Origin: Limnomonas spitsbergensis
Lineage: Eukaryota; Chlorophyta; Chlorophyceae; Chlamydomonadales
Direction of reading: 5' to 3'
DNA length: 64,000 nucleotides
Assembly: GCA_037349105.1 (NCBI GenBank)
Contig: JAYJMM010000120.1
Span: forward strand, 5,398,001-5,462,000
Positions 11,501 through 21,286 of the stretch are shown here, piece after piece (the stretch's first letter is position 1; the number at the start of each line of letters is the position of its first letter). A model generated the notes under the pieces. It was not told where the DNA came from. It did no database searches and saw nothing but the letters and a program-made list of their open reading frames with translations. The translations under genes and the position numbers were made by a program.

Positions 11501-13749
11501 GCTCCTGCATCAATGTGGATAACCTGCTCAACCTGGGTCAGGTGAGACGAGGGTACATGGATACAGACAGGTGGGATCCTGTCGGGTGGCTCCTGCATCA
11601 ATGTGGATAACCTGCTCAACCTGGGTCAGGTGAGAGGGGGGTACATGGATACAGACAGGTGGGATCCTGTCGGGTGGCTCCTGCATCAATGTGGATAACC
11701 TGCTCAACCTGGGTCAGGTGAGAGGGGGGTACATGGGTATAGACAGGTGGGATCCTGTCAGGTGGCTCCTGCATCAATGTGGATAACCTGCTCAACCTGG
11801 GTCAGGTGAGACGAGGGTACAAGGATACAGACAGGTGGGATCCTGTCGGGTGGCTCCTGCATCAATGTGGATAACCTGCTCAACCTGGGTCGGGTGAGAC
11901 GAGGGTACATGGGTATAGACAGGTGGGATCCTGTCAGGTGGCTCCTGCATCAATGTGGATAACCTGCTCAACCTGGGTCAGGTGAGACGAGGGTACAAGG
12001 GGGCAGACAGGTGGGATCCTGTCGGGTGGCTCCTGCATCAATGTGGACAACCTGCTCAACCTGGGTCAGGTGAGACGAGGGTACATGGGTACAGACAGGT
12101 GGGATCCTGTCGGGTGGTTCCTGCATCAATGTGGACAACCTGCTCAACCTGGGTCGGGTGAGACGAGGGTGCATGGGTACAGATAGGTGGGATCCTGTCG
12201 GGTGGCTCCTGCATCAATGTGGATAACCTGCTCAACCTGGGTCAGGTGAGACAAGGGTGCAAGGGCACAGACAGGTGGGATCCTGTCGGGTGGCTCCTGC
12301 ATCAATGTGGACAACCTGCTCAACCTGGGTCAGGTGAGACGAGGGTACAAGAGGGCAGACAGGTGGGATCCTGTCGGGTGGCTCCTGCATCAATGTGGAC
12401 AACCTGCTCAACCTGGGTCAGGTGAGACGAGGGTACAAGGGGGCAGACAGGTGGGATCCTGTCGGGTGGCTCCTGCATCAATGTGGATAACCTGCTCAAC
12501 CTGGTTCCTGTGAGACGGGGGTACAGGAGGGCACAGACTGGCGGGATCCTGTCGGGTGGCTCCTGCATCAATGTGGACAACCTGCTCAACCTGGGTCAGG
12601 TGAGACGAGGGTACAAGGGGGCAGACAGGTGGGATCCTGTCGGGTGGCTCCTGCATCAATGTGGATAACCTGCTCAACCTGGGTCGGGTGAGACGAGGGT
12701 ACATGGGTATAGACAGGTGGGATCCTGTCAGGTGGCTCCTGCATCAATGTGGATAACCTGCTCAACCTGGGTCAGGTGAGACGAGGGTACAAGGGGGCAG
12801 ACAGGTGGGATCCTGTTGGGTGGCTCCTGCATCAATGTGGACAACCTGCTCAACCTGGGTCAGGTGAGACGAGGGTACATGGGTACAGACAGGTGGGATC
12901 CTGTCGGGTGGTTCCTGCATCAATGTGGACAACCTGCTCAACCTGGGTCGGGTGAGACGAGGGTACATGGGTACAGATAGGTGGGATCCTGTCGGGTGGC
13001 TCCTGCATCAATGTGGATAACCTGCTCAACCTGGGTCAGGTGAGACAAGGGTGCAAGGGCACAGACAGGTGGGATCCTGTCGGGTGGCTCCTGCATCAAT
13101 GTGGACAACCTGCTCAACCTGGGTCAGGTGAGACGAGGGTACAAGAGGGCAGACAGGTGGGATCCTGTCGGGTGGCTCCTGCATCAATGTGGACAACCTG
13201 CTCAACCTGGGTCAGGTGAGACGAGGGTACAAGGGGGCAGACAGGTGGGATCCTGTCGGGTGGCTCCTGCATCAATGTGGATAACCTGCTCAACCTGGTT
13301 CCTGTGAGACGGGGGTACAGGAGGGCACAGACTGGCGGGATCCTGTCGGGTGGCTCCTGCATCAATGTGAATAACCTGCTCAACCTGGGTCAGGTGAGAC
13401 GAGGGTACAAGGGGGCAGACATGTGGGATCCTGTCGGGTGGCTCCTGCATCAATGTGGACAACCTGCTCAACCTGGGTCAGGTGAGACGAGGGTACAAGG
13501 GGGCAGACAGGTGGGATCCTGTCGGGTGGCTCCTGCATCAATGTGGACAACCTGCTCAACCTGGGTCGGGTAAGACGAGGGTACAAGAGGGCAGACAGGT
13601 GGGATCCTGTCGGGTGGCTCCTGCATCAATGTGGATAACCTGCTCAACCTGGGTCAGGTGAGACGAGGGTACAAGGGTACAGACAGGTGGGATCCTGTCA
13701 GGTGGATCTTGCACTGATTGTGAGAACCTGCTCAACCTGGGTCGGGTGA
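2518..13749 (+). repeat. 88-bp tandem array (~127 copies) copying an exon end and splice donor
   Basis: A head-to-tail array of an 88-bp unit, with some 90-91 bp variants. Each unit starts with GGCTCCTGCATCAATGTGG, continues through AACCTGCTCAACCTGGGTCAG and the donor GTGAGA, then has a spacer with GGTACAAGG..ACAGACAGG and a BamHI site (GGATCC). The first 42 nt equal the last 14 codons of exon 2422-2559, so the array multiplied an exon-intron boundary. Frame is not kept (88 is not a multiple of 3) and stops occur, so it is not coding; the many 60-98 codon frames on both strands are artefacts. Variation is confined to a few spacer sites and one base before the donor. A block of 18 units (1584 bp) around 3250-4830 recurs at 4836-6420. 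The last, diverged unit ends near 13749. Confidence 0.97.
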
Positions 13750-14106
13750 TGACCTGGGTGGTGCGCATGGTGCTGCTTGATACTGCCGTGGACAGCCGTG
13801 CAGCAGGTGGAACGTCGACAGAAAAAAACGAGATTGGGAGGGCAGCCAGTGGTGATTCTGATAGCTTGAAAATGCCAGAGTGCTGTACTGTTTTGTCTTG
13901 CGGAGTGCATGGACTCCAATAATGTGCGCTGTGCATTATGTCTTGTGGAATCCATCACAGGATGCTTGTGGTGTGCCTGCTGGTGATGGACTGCCGTGGC
14001 GAGCTGCGCTGCCTCTGTTGCCGTGGGTGTAAATGGCTGAACGCCTGTGCAACCACCTGAAGAAGGATAGATGCCATCCCCCCCCTTCCCTGTTGCACGC
14101 CTGCAG
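13750..14106 (+). other. Tail of the array intron; one unsupported open stretch
   Basis: From the last degenerate 88-bp unit a frame stays open to 13922 and begins VMTWVVRMVLLDTAVDSRAA. It has no acceptor directly before it and its start aligns with the degenerate donor of the last unit. It may be the remnant of an older exon, but it is read here as intron. The end is a good acceptor, GCACGCCTGCAG, at 14106. Confidence 0.4.
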
Positions 14107-17033
14107 GTCGTGGACTGCCTCATCCAAATCAGCGACACGCGCAACAGGGGTGCAGCGATGAACATGCGGCGAGGGCGCAGCCACCGGCGGCGGGCAGATG
14201 AGATCGTGTTGCCTTCATGGGACAACGGCTCGGCGGACATCCCACGTGACTCGCCCAAACCGCCGTTTCCGGACAGTGGCGCTTCCGCAGTCACGGCTCA
14301 GCCCCTGGCCGGGAGCGGCGACGTGGGCGCTGCTATGTTCCTGACGCAGGCCTTGTCCACGGTCCCAGGTCAACTGTCGCTGATTGGCTTGCCCCCGCGT
14401 CACTTCCTGCGCTCGTCGGACGACGAGGCCTCCGGCGAGGCCCAGGCGAGGCCGTCGCTGCATCAGAGTTGGGATGCTGCCCTCCCTGGCGTCCCGTGGT
14501 CAGGTGCATCTCCTGCAGGCCCTGCGAATCGCGTGCCTGCTGGCCTGGAGCCGCAGCCCAGGAGTGTAGGGTCTGAGGACCCAAACCCTTTTGAACGATT
14601 GCGCTCCCTGTCCAGGCACCATGGCCTTCCCACGATTCTGTCCCAGGTGGGTCCTGTCATCCTGCACAGGCCATACCTAAACCCTACCGTGAATCCTAAA
14701 CCCTAAGGCAAGCAATCGGTCAGTATGGAGTGCCGTGGCCTCTTGTTTGCACACCGCACTTGATGTTTGAGGTATAGCATCCCGGCATCCCCCTGACCTG
14801 CGCCTGGCATTGTAGCACAACCTGTGCCGATTTGTGCTACCTTGGCACAAATCCGGCTAAACCTGTGTCTGATCATGCTGCATCGTGCTACCACGGCACT
14901 AGGTACCACAGCCTTCCAACCTTTCTCTACCCGGCAGTGTTCAGGGTTCACGGTGGAGGCACCACCTTGCGAGACTGGCTCTCCCCTTACTGACCTCAGC
15001 CCCGCCCGCTTTCCTGCACGTCAGGAGGACATGCAGCAGGTCCTTTCGGGGATGTGTGCCGCAGGGGCAGGCCCAGAGCCGGACACCGGCAGCTCCCCCC
15101 GTAGCAGGCATCCAGCCGGAGCGCTGGACGCCCGCGTCTCCCCCCACATCGGGCATCCCAGAGACTCCGCCAGCCCGCTGCTTGGTACCAGCAGCTCTGG
15201 AAATGGCATCAAGTCCTTGGACTTGACGCATGCGGAGGATGCTGCGCGGACGGCAGCAGAGCCTCATGGCGAGCCTGCGCACACGGCTGGACCTAGGACT
15301 GACGCGGCCATTGTGGATCGAACAGGGCATGGATGTTTCACCTCCGGCCTGATGCCCTTTGCCAACAGATCTCCGTTTGAAGTATTTTCAAGCTTAGGGA
15401 CGGTAGACCGCCCAGCGTCCGAGGGAAGCACGGTAGCGATTGAGGTGTCTGCAGCATTGTCCACTGCGGCCCACAAGGTACGGGCCTGATGGGCTCATAC
15501 CCCGGCCATCCAGACTTAACCTTGAACCCAGAGCCCTATTGGCCACATGCCAAACCCTAAGAGTGATAATCGCTGAACCCTGAAGGCTTGCAAACCTTCA
15601 ACCCCCTACCCCAAGACCTCTTGTCAACCCTTCAGCGTTGGTTTCAAACTCGAGTAACACAGTAGAGATGAACCTTATCACTCCACAGTGCTTGTTGATG
15701 GCTACCAGTAAGTAGTGTGAGAGGTTACCAGCTAGCAAGCAAAGAGTGCTGGCCGATGTCCTGCACTCTGCTTGCTGAGGACGGGCCGTCTGTCTGGGGT
15801 ATCTGCCTACATTGCACATGGCAGCACAGCGCTATTGAACAATGGGTAATGGAATGATCCGCATCTTGACCTTGATCTTAAATTCTTAATCCTGATCCCA
15901 ATCCTGATCTGGATCTGGATCCTGGCCTTGATCCTGATCTGACATCATCAGTATGTATGTCAGTATGTGTAATGCTGTTCCGTGTCCATCTTTGTCCCGT
16001 GTTGTTGCAGGATCAAAGCATGCAAATGAGCCGCCTTGGTAGAGAACGTACGCAACAGCAGTACTCCTCAACGTTGCAAGGGGCGCCAGCTGGCAAAGAA
16101 GCTGACGGCTCAGATGAGACTGTGCATCTGCTGCATGCTGCTGGCTGGTCAGGCAAGGGGCATAGGAACATCGTGCGCATGAGCAGCGAGGCATCAGTCG
16201 GAGATGATTTCGAGGCTGGCTGGGATGAGGCTGGAAGACACGGCTGTGCAGGAATGCCTCAGCCTGTTGCTGACAAGGGGAGCACCGGGCAAGTGAGCTT
16301 TGGGGGCCTGCCGCCGCCGATTGCATTGATCAACAGTGCGGCCATCGACCTCGTGAGGCACAAGATGGGTGGGCAGCTAGAGACGAGGCTGTCGACGGCC
16401 TTCATCGAGCCCATCTCCTTCCCACCGACAGAGGAGGGCTACGTGTCTCAGGTGTGAATAAGTGTGACTGGTGTGGGACATGGCTTGATCGCGGTAAGGA
16501 TAGGGATTGCTCTGTTCTGCTGGCCTGAGGGGCAGTGGCTGCATGGCTGTCGCCTCCATACAAGAGCATTTGTGTTTGGTCCTTGGTTTGCTGCCTGACG
16601 CCCTGAAACCTGCCACCCATCTGTGAAGTTTGTAGGGTTAGGGGTCCAGCAGAGCATCACATTTGATGCATGGGACATGTGCCTGTAGACCGGTCCACGG
16701 GTACTTGCACTTCATAAGCCAGGACAGCTAGCGAAACCATTGACCCCCTCTCCCTGCCGCCTCAGTCAGAAATCTGTAGCATCTGTGCAATTTTGTGAAG
16801 ATTTTACACTTCATCAGAGCATCACATTTGATGCATGGGACATGTGCCCGTCTATCTGTCTATCGGAGGTCTGTAGCCTGTGGCATCATGTGGCCTGTCC
16901 TGCCATTATGTTGCTGCTCCAGGTGCATTGGTATTCGTTTCAGTTTCTGATGGATGAGCTGGTGGATGAGCTAGAGGGCGCCTTCCTGGCGGTTTCGGCA
17001 GTGCTGGACAAGCTGCCTCATCCCATTCTATAA
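14107..17033 (+). CDS. Unknown gene 1, 3' exons (four exons, stop at 17031)
   Basis: Four phase-0 exons: 14107-14646 (180 codons, after GCCTGCAG, donor GTGGGT), 14938-15477 (180 codons, after CCCGGCAG, donor GTACGG), 16011-16451 (147 codons, after TTGTTGCAG, donor GTGTGA) and 16923-17033 (36 codons plus TAA, after GCTCCAG). The first three encode a long Ser/Pro/Gly/Ala-rich and charged region, typical of disordered linkers in volvocine proteins, with a basic cluster RRGRSHRRR near the start. The last exon encodes an amphipathic helix, HWYSFQFLMDELVDELEGAF. Together with the 5' exons about 660 residues are visible. No enzymatic motif was recognised. A TGTAA, the volvocine-type polyadenylation signal, occurs at 17689, about 650 bp after the stop. 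The gene is convergent with the GDPD gene. Confidence 0.6.
14795..14915 (-). repeat. Diverged copies of the 43-bp satellite, inverted, in an intron
   Basis: Reverse-complement matches to the satellite at 31495-32315: TAGCACGATGCAGCATG, ACACAGGTTTAGCCGG and CCAAGGTAGCAC can be read on the minus strand. About two and a half diverged copies lie in the intron 14647-14937 of gene 1. Confidence 0.7.
16622..16852 (+). repeat. Two copies of a dispersed repeat (family D2)
   Basis: Two tandem-spaced copies (16622-16748 and 16793-16852) of a sequence with GTGAAGTTT.., then GAGCATCACATTTGATGCAT and GGGACATGTGCC. Further copies lie at 27171-27292 (+), 63755-63812 (-) and, degenerate, 44232-44270 (-). They have no coding capacity. 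They lie in the last intron of gene 1. The class is not identified; it could be another retroelement 3' tail. Confidence 0.7.
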
Positions 17034-17904
17034 GGGACTGTTGAACGTATTGGCTTCAAGCAGCTCCTGGTTGCCAGGTATTTGTTTCTGCCGATCATGC
17101 TATAAGACGACAGATCCGAGACAGGTATTAAGGACAATTATAGAATGCTGTGCGAAGCTCGAAAGTCCTGCGAGTCACGCAGTTCAGCGCTCGTGCATAC
17201 CAGTAGTTGGATCTTGAATCTTATCCATGGTTGCTTGAATCCATTTGTGATACAAGTTTGAAATTTGAATTCCAACATAGCATACCGTAAGAGGAAGGGC
17301 CGTATATTTTGGTCCGGTGGTCATGTATTGAACTAGAAAAAGAACCTGAGCTTGATACAATGCTTCAACCAGTGTTTGGGTTCTTCGGTTGGGGCCTGGT
17401 ACTAGAGCTGTCATTGGCTCAGCTCTAGGTCCTAGGATGCTATTTAATTATTTTATGACAGCGCCGTGAGTGAGGGCGTGTATTTTGAAAGCTGAACTTC
17501 CTTAGATACTGAAATGAAGCAATGTCTGCGATGAAAAAGAGACCCTCGCTGATACTGGTATTTTTTTAGTGTTGCCTGTTCTAGACAGACCTCGATCCTG
17601 CTTTGTCTTCCCACTGCCCAGCACATGTCACACAGATGGCCCAGATCCATAATACATGAATAGCAGACTCCTGCCCTTATAAACACTCTGTAATCTCTTT
17701 AGGTTACTCTATACGGGTTGCTATTAACGATTCAAACAGCACACGCTTTTACCAGTCGCCGTGAAAATAGCTGTGTACAGCAGGGGGGTCTACAGTGTCG
17801 TCCTTGACAAGAGTATTTGACGCAAATTGTAAACCGAACAAAGATGAGCGCGTGAGGCCCCCGTGTGAGCCCGTTTCCTCTCCGATCCGATATTTTATCC
17901 GCCG
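17034..17904. other. Convergent intergenic region (two 3' UTRs)
   Basis: Lies between the stop of gene 1 (17031-17033, + strand) and the stop of the GDPD gene (17905-17907, - strand). It is AT-richer than the flanks, has no convincing frame or repeat, and probably holds both 3' UTRs. Confidence 0.6.
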
Positions 17905-20900
17905 TCACCTCCCTGAGAAGGCCTGCATAAAGCTCTGCACGTCATCAACAATGACCCCGTGCACGCCCAGCTGCCTCTGTCTTTCCACAGCTGCCGTGCT
18001 ATCGTTGTCCAGCCCATACGTCATCAGCCTCACCCCAAGTGCGGCAGCCCTGGCCACTGTGCTGTCATCTTCAAGCAGCACCTGAAGGGGTAGGCCACCA
18101 AGGCCAGGATCGACGATACGGCATTTGCATATGGGTGCTTCTGGCCACATAAGTGGGTGTCTTGATGTCCAGAAACATAGCAAATTTAATTTGCGGGAGG
18201 AAGACCGACAGCCCGCACGTTGCAGCTCTTTCTGACCCAGCTCGACTTCGAGTCTCATTTAAGAGTCTTAAGACAAGCCACTCTTTCTCATATGCCTGTG
18301 ACAATCACTTTTTCACGGATGCCCGTGACAACCACTCTTTCTCATATGCCCGTGACCATCACTCTTTCTCCAACACAGCCATCAGTACCTGTGCAGGCAG
18401 GACCACCCCTGCAAGATTATGCTCCTTGACCATGGTCAGGGCCGCGTTGACGCCGGTCCGTCTCAAGTCCACGTGGGGGTATAGACCACAGCCGCTGAGG
18501 AACCAGACGCCATACTCGGATTGCTTCCGAGACATGGCGGTGCACACATCTGATAAAGTGCACGGGACAGAGTCGCAGGGAGGGCGAGTGTGAGCCTGAA
18601 AGCCCTCAGCAGTGGCTAGGCTGACAAGTCATCCAAGTTTAGAAGGGTGCATACCCTCTGGGCACTGCAGAACGCTTGGCCGCGTGGGGCTGGAACGGAA
18701 TGACTGAGCTCAATTCCAGCTATACCATGCGTAGCCTGGACCATGGTGTAGCCACGCCCCCCTCCTATGTGAGGGGGGCAGGAACATGGAGCCCAGCGAT
18801 CTAGACAGGTGGAGAGAGAGGATCGCTTGGCGGGTTGGATCCCTCAAGTCGTCAGTGGCCAATCATCCAACGAATGACTTGTTCCCGCCCTTTTAGACTA
18901 TTTATGAAGTCTGATGAGAAAATGAGAACCCACGTGTGTGTGTGTAAAAATAGTCGGCAATCAGCAAAACACTTACTATTGGACTGGCTTGCACCTACCT
19001 GGATCAAAAGAAGAGAAAAACATTTCCCGCACACCAAGACTGCTGCCATTTCGTGCCTTCCCTTCTGTCTCAAAAGCTGTCCAGATGGCGTCTACCACCC
19101 GAGCAACCTCCACCTCGGGCGTCCTTGCTACGTCAGGACCGGTCGTCATCTTGATCTCGACATTGAAACCGCAATGAGATGGCACTGCTGCACACACCTC
19201 TGCCAGTGTGGGCAGTGGCTCCTCTTGGGCGCAAGCCCTGCGTGTCAATGATGTTACACCTCTGGGCCCCGTTTAAAAAGGCTCGGCTGTGCGGGTGCCC
19301 AACAGTGAGGTTGGGAGAAAGAAAAATTAAGGTAAGAGGGGAACGGAAAGAAAGAGAGGGCCATAAAGGTGAGGGAAATTTCTCCTCCTCCTCCCCAAAA
19401 GGAAAGGCAGTGCGAAGGCTCCCCTGTAGAGCCCCAAGCCCTGTATATGAAACGGGTGCAGTTAGGCCATCATGCATGATACCAGTCAGTTGTTATTTCA
19501 GTGAGCACGATACCACCTTCAACAGAGATCCTCACCATGGCAGAGCCGCCCCATCCATCTGCTTCTTTGAGTAAGCGACCCTGAATTGCCTCACGAGCTG
19601 AAGCTGCATGCCACGGGGATCCTCGACAGCCAACCCCCTGGAGCTTGTCCCCGTGCGCTGCTGTTTTACAGCTGCTTGGCTGACGCAGGGGGGTGCCTCC
19701 GCCACCACCTGCCTGAAGCTCTGCAACGTCATGTCTTTGACATCGGTTGCGCTCATGAGCGCGTCGGCCAGCTTGGAGCCACTGCCGGAGCGGACCGTGC
19801 ACTGCAGGACGCGGTCGTCATGCCACAAGACAGGCACGCCGTCTCGAGTGACCTAGCAAGAGTGGGGAAGGTCATGCATCATGATAGATCAGGCTCAGTC
19901 TTGTGGAGAGGGACTAGTTTATAGTCATGTGCAACCATCAGAGTTTTATATACGGTTCTGTGCAGTATGTGCTTACCGGTATGCTGTAATTTGTAATTCC
20001 TGTTTGTAATTAGGGTCCCTTTGCTGGTAAAATAAGCTGAATATGGCCTTGAAATTACGGTGGTTGAGACTCGGCTACACAAGCTACCGTAAGGACCATA
20101 ATCGGCACAGCACTGCCTAAATAAGATGCACGTGGGCCAGTAAGCTGTTTTGTAGCATGTGCTGCAAGTCAATCTGGGTGAGCAAGTCAACTTCCCCCAA
20201 AAGGCCAGCACGCTGTACTGAGCGTCAGCAAGTCAGCCTCCCCCAATGGCTTACACACCCAACAGACTTCTCACCTGCACATCAAACTCAACAAAGTCGA
20301 CACCGATCTGTGCTGCTTTGATTAGTGATCGCACTGAGTTCTCTCGATAACGCGGTACAACTGTAATGGGGCCATCCACCAGGCCTTCACCCCACAGGTT
20401 CTCGCCCATGCCACGATGCCCACCAATCTGCTTGAGGTGAACAGTGTGTATCAAAGAGCATGGAGGTTATATTTTTGCCATTTGGCAGCGCAGCTTATCT
20501 TGAATGAAGTGTAGCTTATAATGCTTCATCAGCTTCCGGTTCATGCATGAGGTGGAATCCAATGTTCTTGTGCATGGACATTTCATATAGGCAACATCAG
20601 GGGGATATCAGGGGGGGCAACATGCACACAAATGTGCTTCTATCATGCACGTTAGATGTGTCTCATGCTGCGTTCCCTCTCACCAAAAAGCGCCCTAAAA
20701 CATCAGGCCTCTTCTGACGACTTGACAGATCAGACCTATTCTGATGACAACAGGCCGGAAGGAGACGTCGTGCCCGTCGCTGGCTCAGAGAGGGCCTTTG
20801 AAAATCTGGGATAAAACGCCTTAATGACATTTAAAAACAGAACAAATATGCCGGGGCTGGCGGAATATTTGCGCACCGGCACTCGAAGGTTGTGGCTGCT

Positions 20901-21286
20901 TTCAACCTGTCACCTTGCCTGTCAACAAAGCATTGCGCGGTTGGACCAACGGTTTCGGAACCCTAGAAGCAGATTCGGCGTTATGCCTGATAAGTTGAAG
21001 AAGCGACCTAAGGATGACAGCTTGGTGACGCTCACGCGTATTCAGTTAATGGCTTGCTGTGTTTGAACTGCACAGCAGAAATTCGCTCTCCAGCCTGATC
21101 AATGGCCCTTTGTTTCCATGGTGGCCTGACCTCAGTCAGCAAGCACATGAGGCAGAGATCCACCTTTAATCTGTTGCCCAAGTCAATACAGAAGGCCACC
21201 AGCCCTGCCTCATTCGGTTTCCACGATACACCAACCTTGGGGCTTCCCAGGAATCCCACTCGGATTTTGTCAGGGTCAGCAGCCAT
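17905..21286 (-). CDS. Glycerophosphodiester phosphodiesterase (GDE1/GPCPD1-like), six exons
   Basis: Predicted to hydrolyse glycerophosphodiesters to glycerol-3-phosphate and an alcohol. Minus-strand exons in coding order: 21164-21286, 20275-20427, 19536-19852, 18999-19237, 18389-18549, 17905-18081. All junctions are GT..AG and codon phases match at every join (0, 0, 2, 1, 0), giving about 389 residues. Exon 2 has the catalytic signature GGHRGMGENLW, then ENSVRSLIKAAQIG and FVEFDVQ. Exon 3 opens VTRDGVPVLWHDD, the second part of the GDPD active site. Exon 4 has FNVEIKM (conserved metal-site Glu) and ends SSFDP, joined to DVCTAMSRKQ, as in the GDE1/GPCPD1 branch. Exon 6 has the closing barrel strands GVRLMTYGLDND and LGVHGVIVDDV. 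Exon 1 (MAADPDKIRVGF onward, 41 codons) is the least certain; an upstream or alternative first exon is possible. Intron 3 holds a LINE tail and intron 5 a short tandem repeat. Confidence 0.88.
18275..18375. repeat. ~30-bp repeat in GDPD intron 5
   Basis: Three to four copies of a roughly 30-bp unit containing TCTCATATGCCCGTGAC and ACCACTCTTTC, inside intron 18082-18388 of the minus-strand gene and ending close to the donor of exon 18389-18549. Confidence 0.7.
18690..18805 (+). repeat. Dispersed repeat D3, copy 1
   Basis: Shares GAGCTCAATTCCAGCT, ACCATGGTG and CCCTCCTATG with 25965-26065, in the same order and at similar spacing. The class is unknown. It lies in intron 4 of the GDPD gene (18550-18998). 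Confidence 0.6.
19247..19440 (-). mobile_element. LINE 3'-end fragment in GDPD intron 3
   Basis: On the minus strand it ends ...GGGCCCAGAGGTGTAAC and is preceded by CCCAACCTCACTGTTGGG, a 6-bp-stem hairpin, and a pyrimidine-rich stretch. It belongs to the same tail family as 27600-27845 and 59205-59610. It occupies most of the 298-bp intron and is in the sense orientation of the gene. No clear target duplication was found. Confidence 0.75.
20428..21163 (-). other. GDPD intron 1 (no further exon seen)
   Basis: This 736-bp interval separates the candidate first exon from the HRG-containing exon. A short open stretch on either strand near 20824-21066 has no splice support. An extra small exon cannot be excluded, since the family often has a longer N-terminal region. 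Confidence 0.4.

Noticed and set aside
2518..13749. CRISPR array
   Set aside because: Repeats are contiguous with no unique spacers, contain an exon end and splice donor, and the context is eukaryotic.
2518..13749. A tandem array of functional mini-exons (44 nt between CAG and GTGAG in each unit)
   Set aside because: The implied introns would be only 44 nt, many units lack the CAG, and a 44-nt exon would shift the frame each time.
13750..13925. Exon starting VMTWVVRMVLLD
   Set aside because: No acceptor precedes it and its start coincides with the degenerate donor of the last array unit. Recorded as intron with low confidence.
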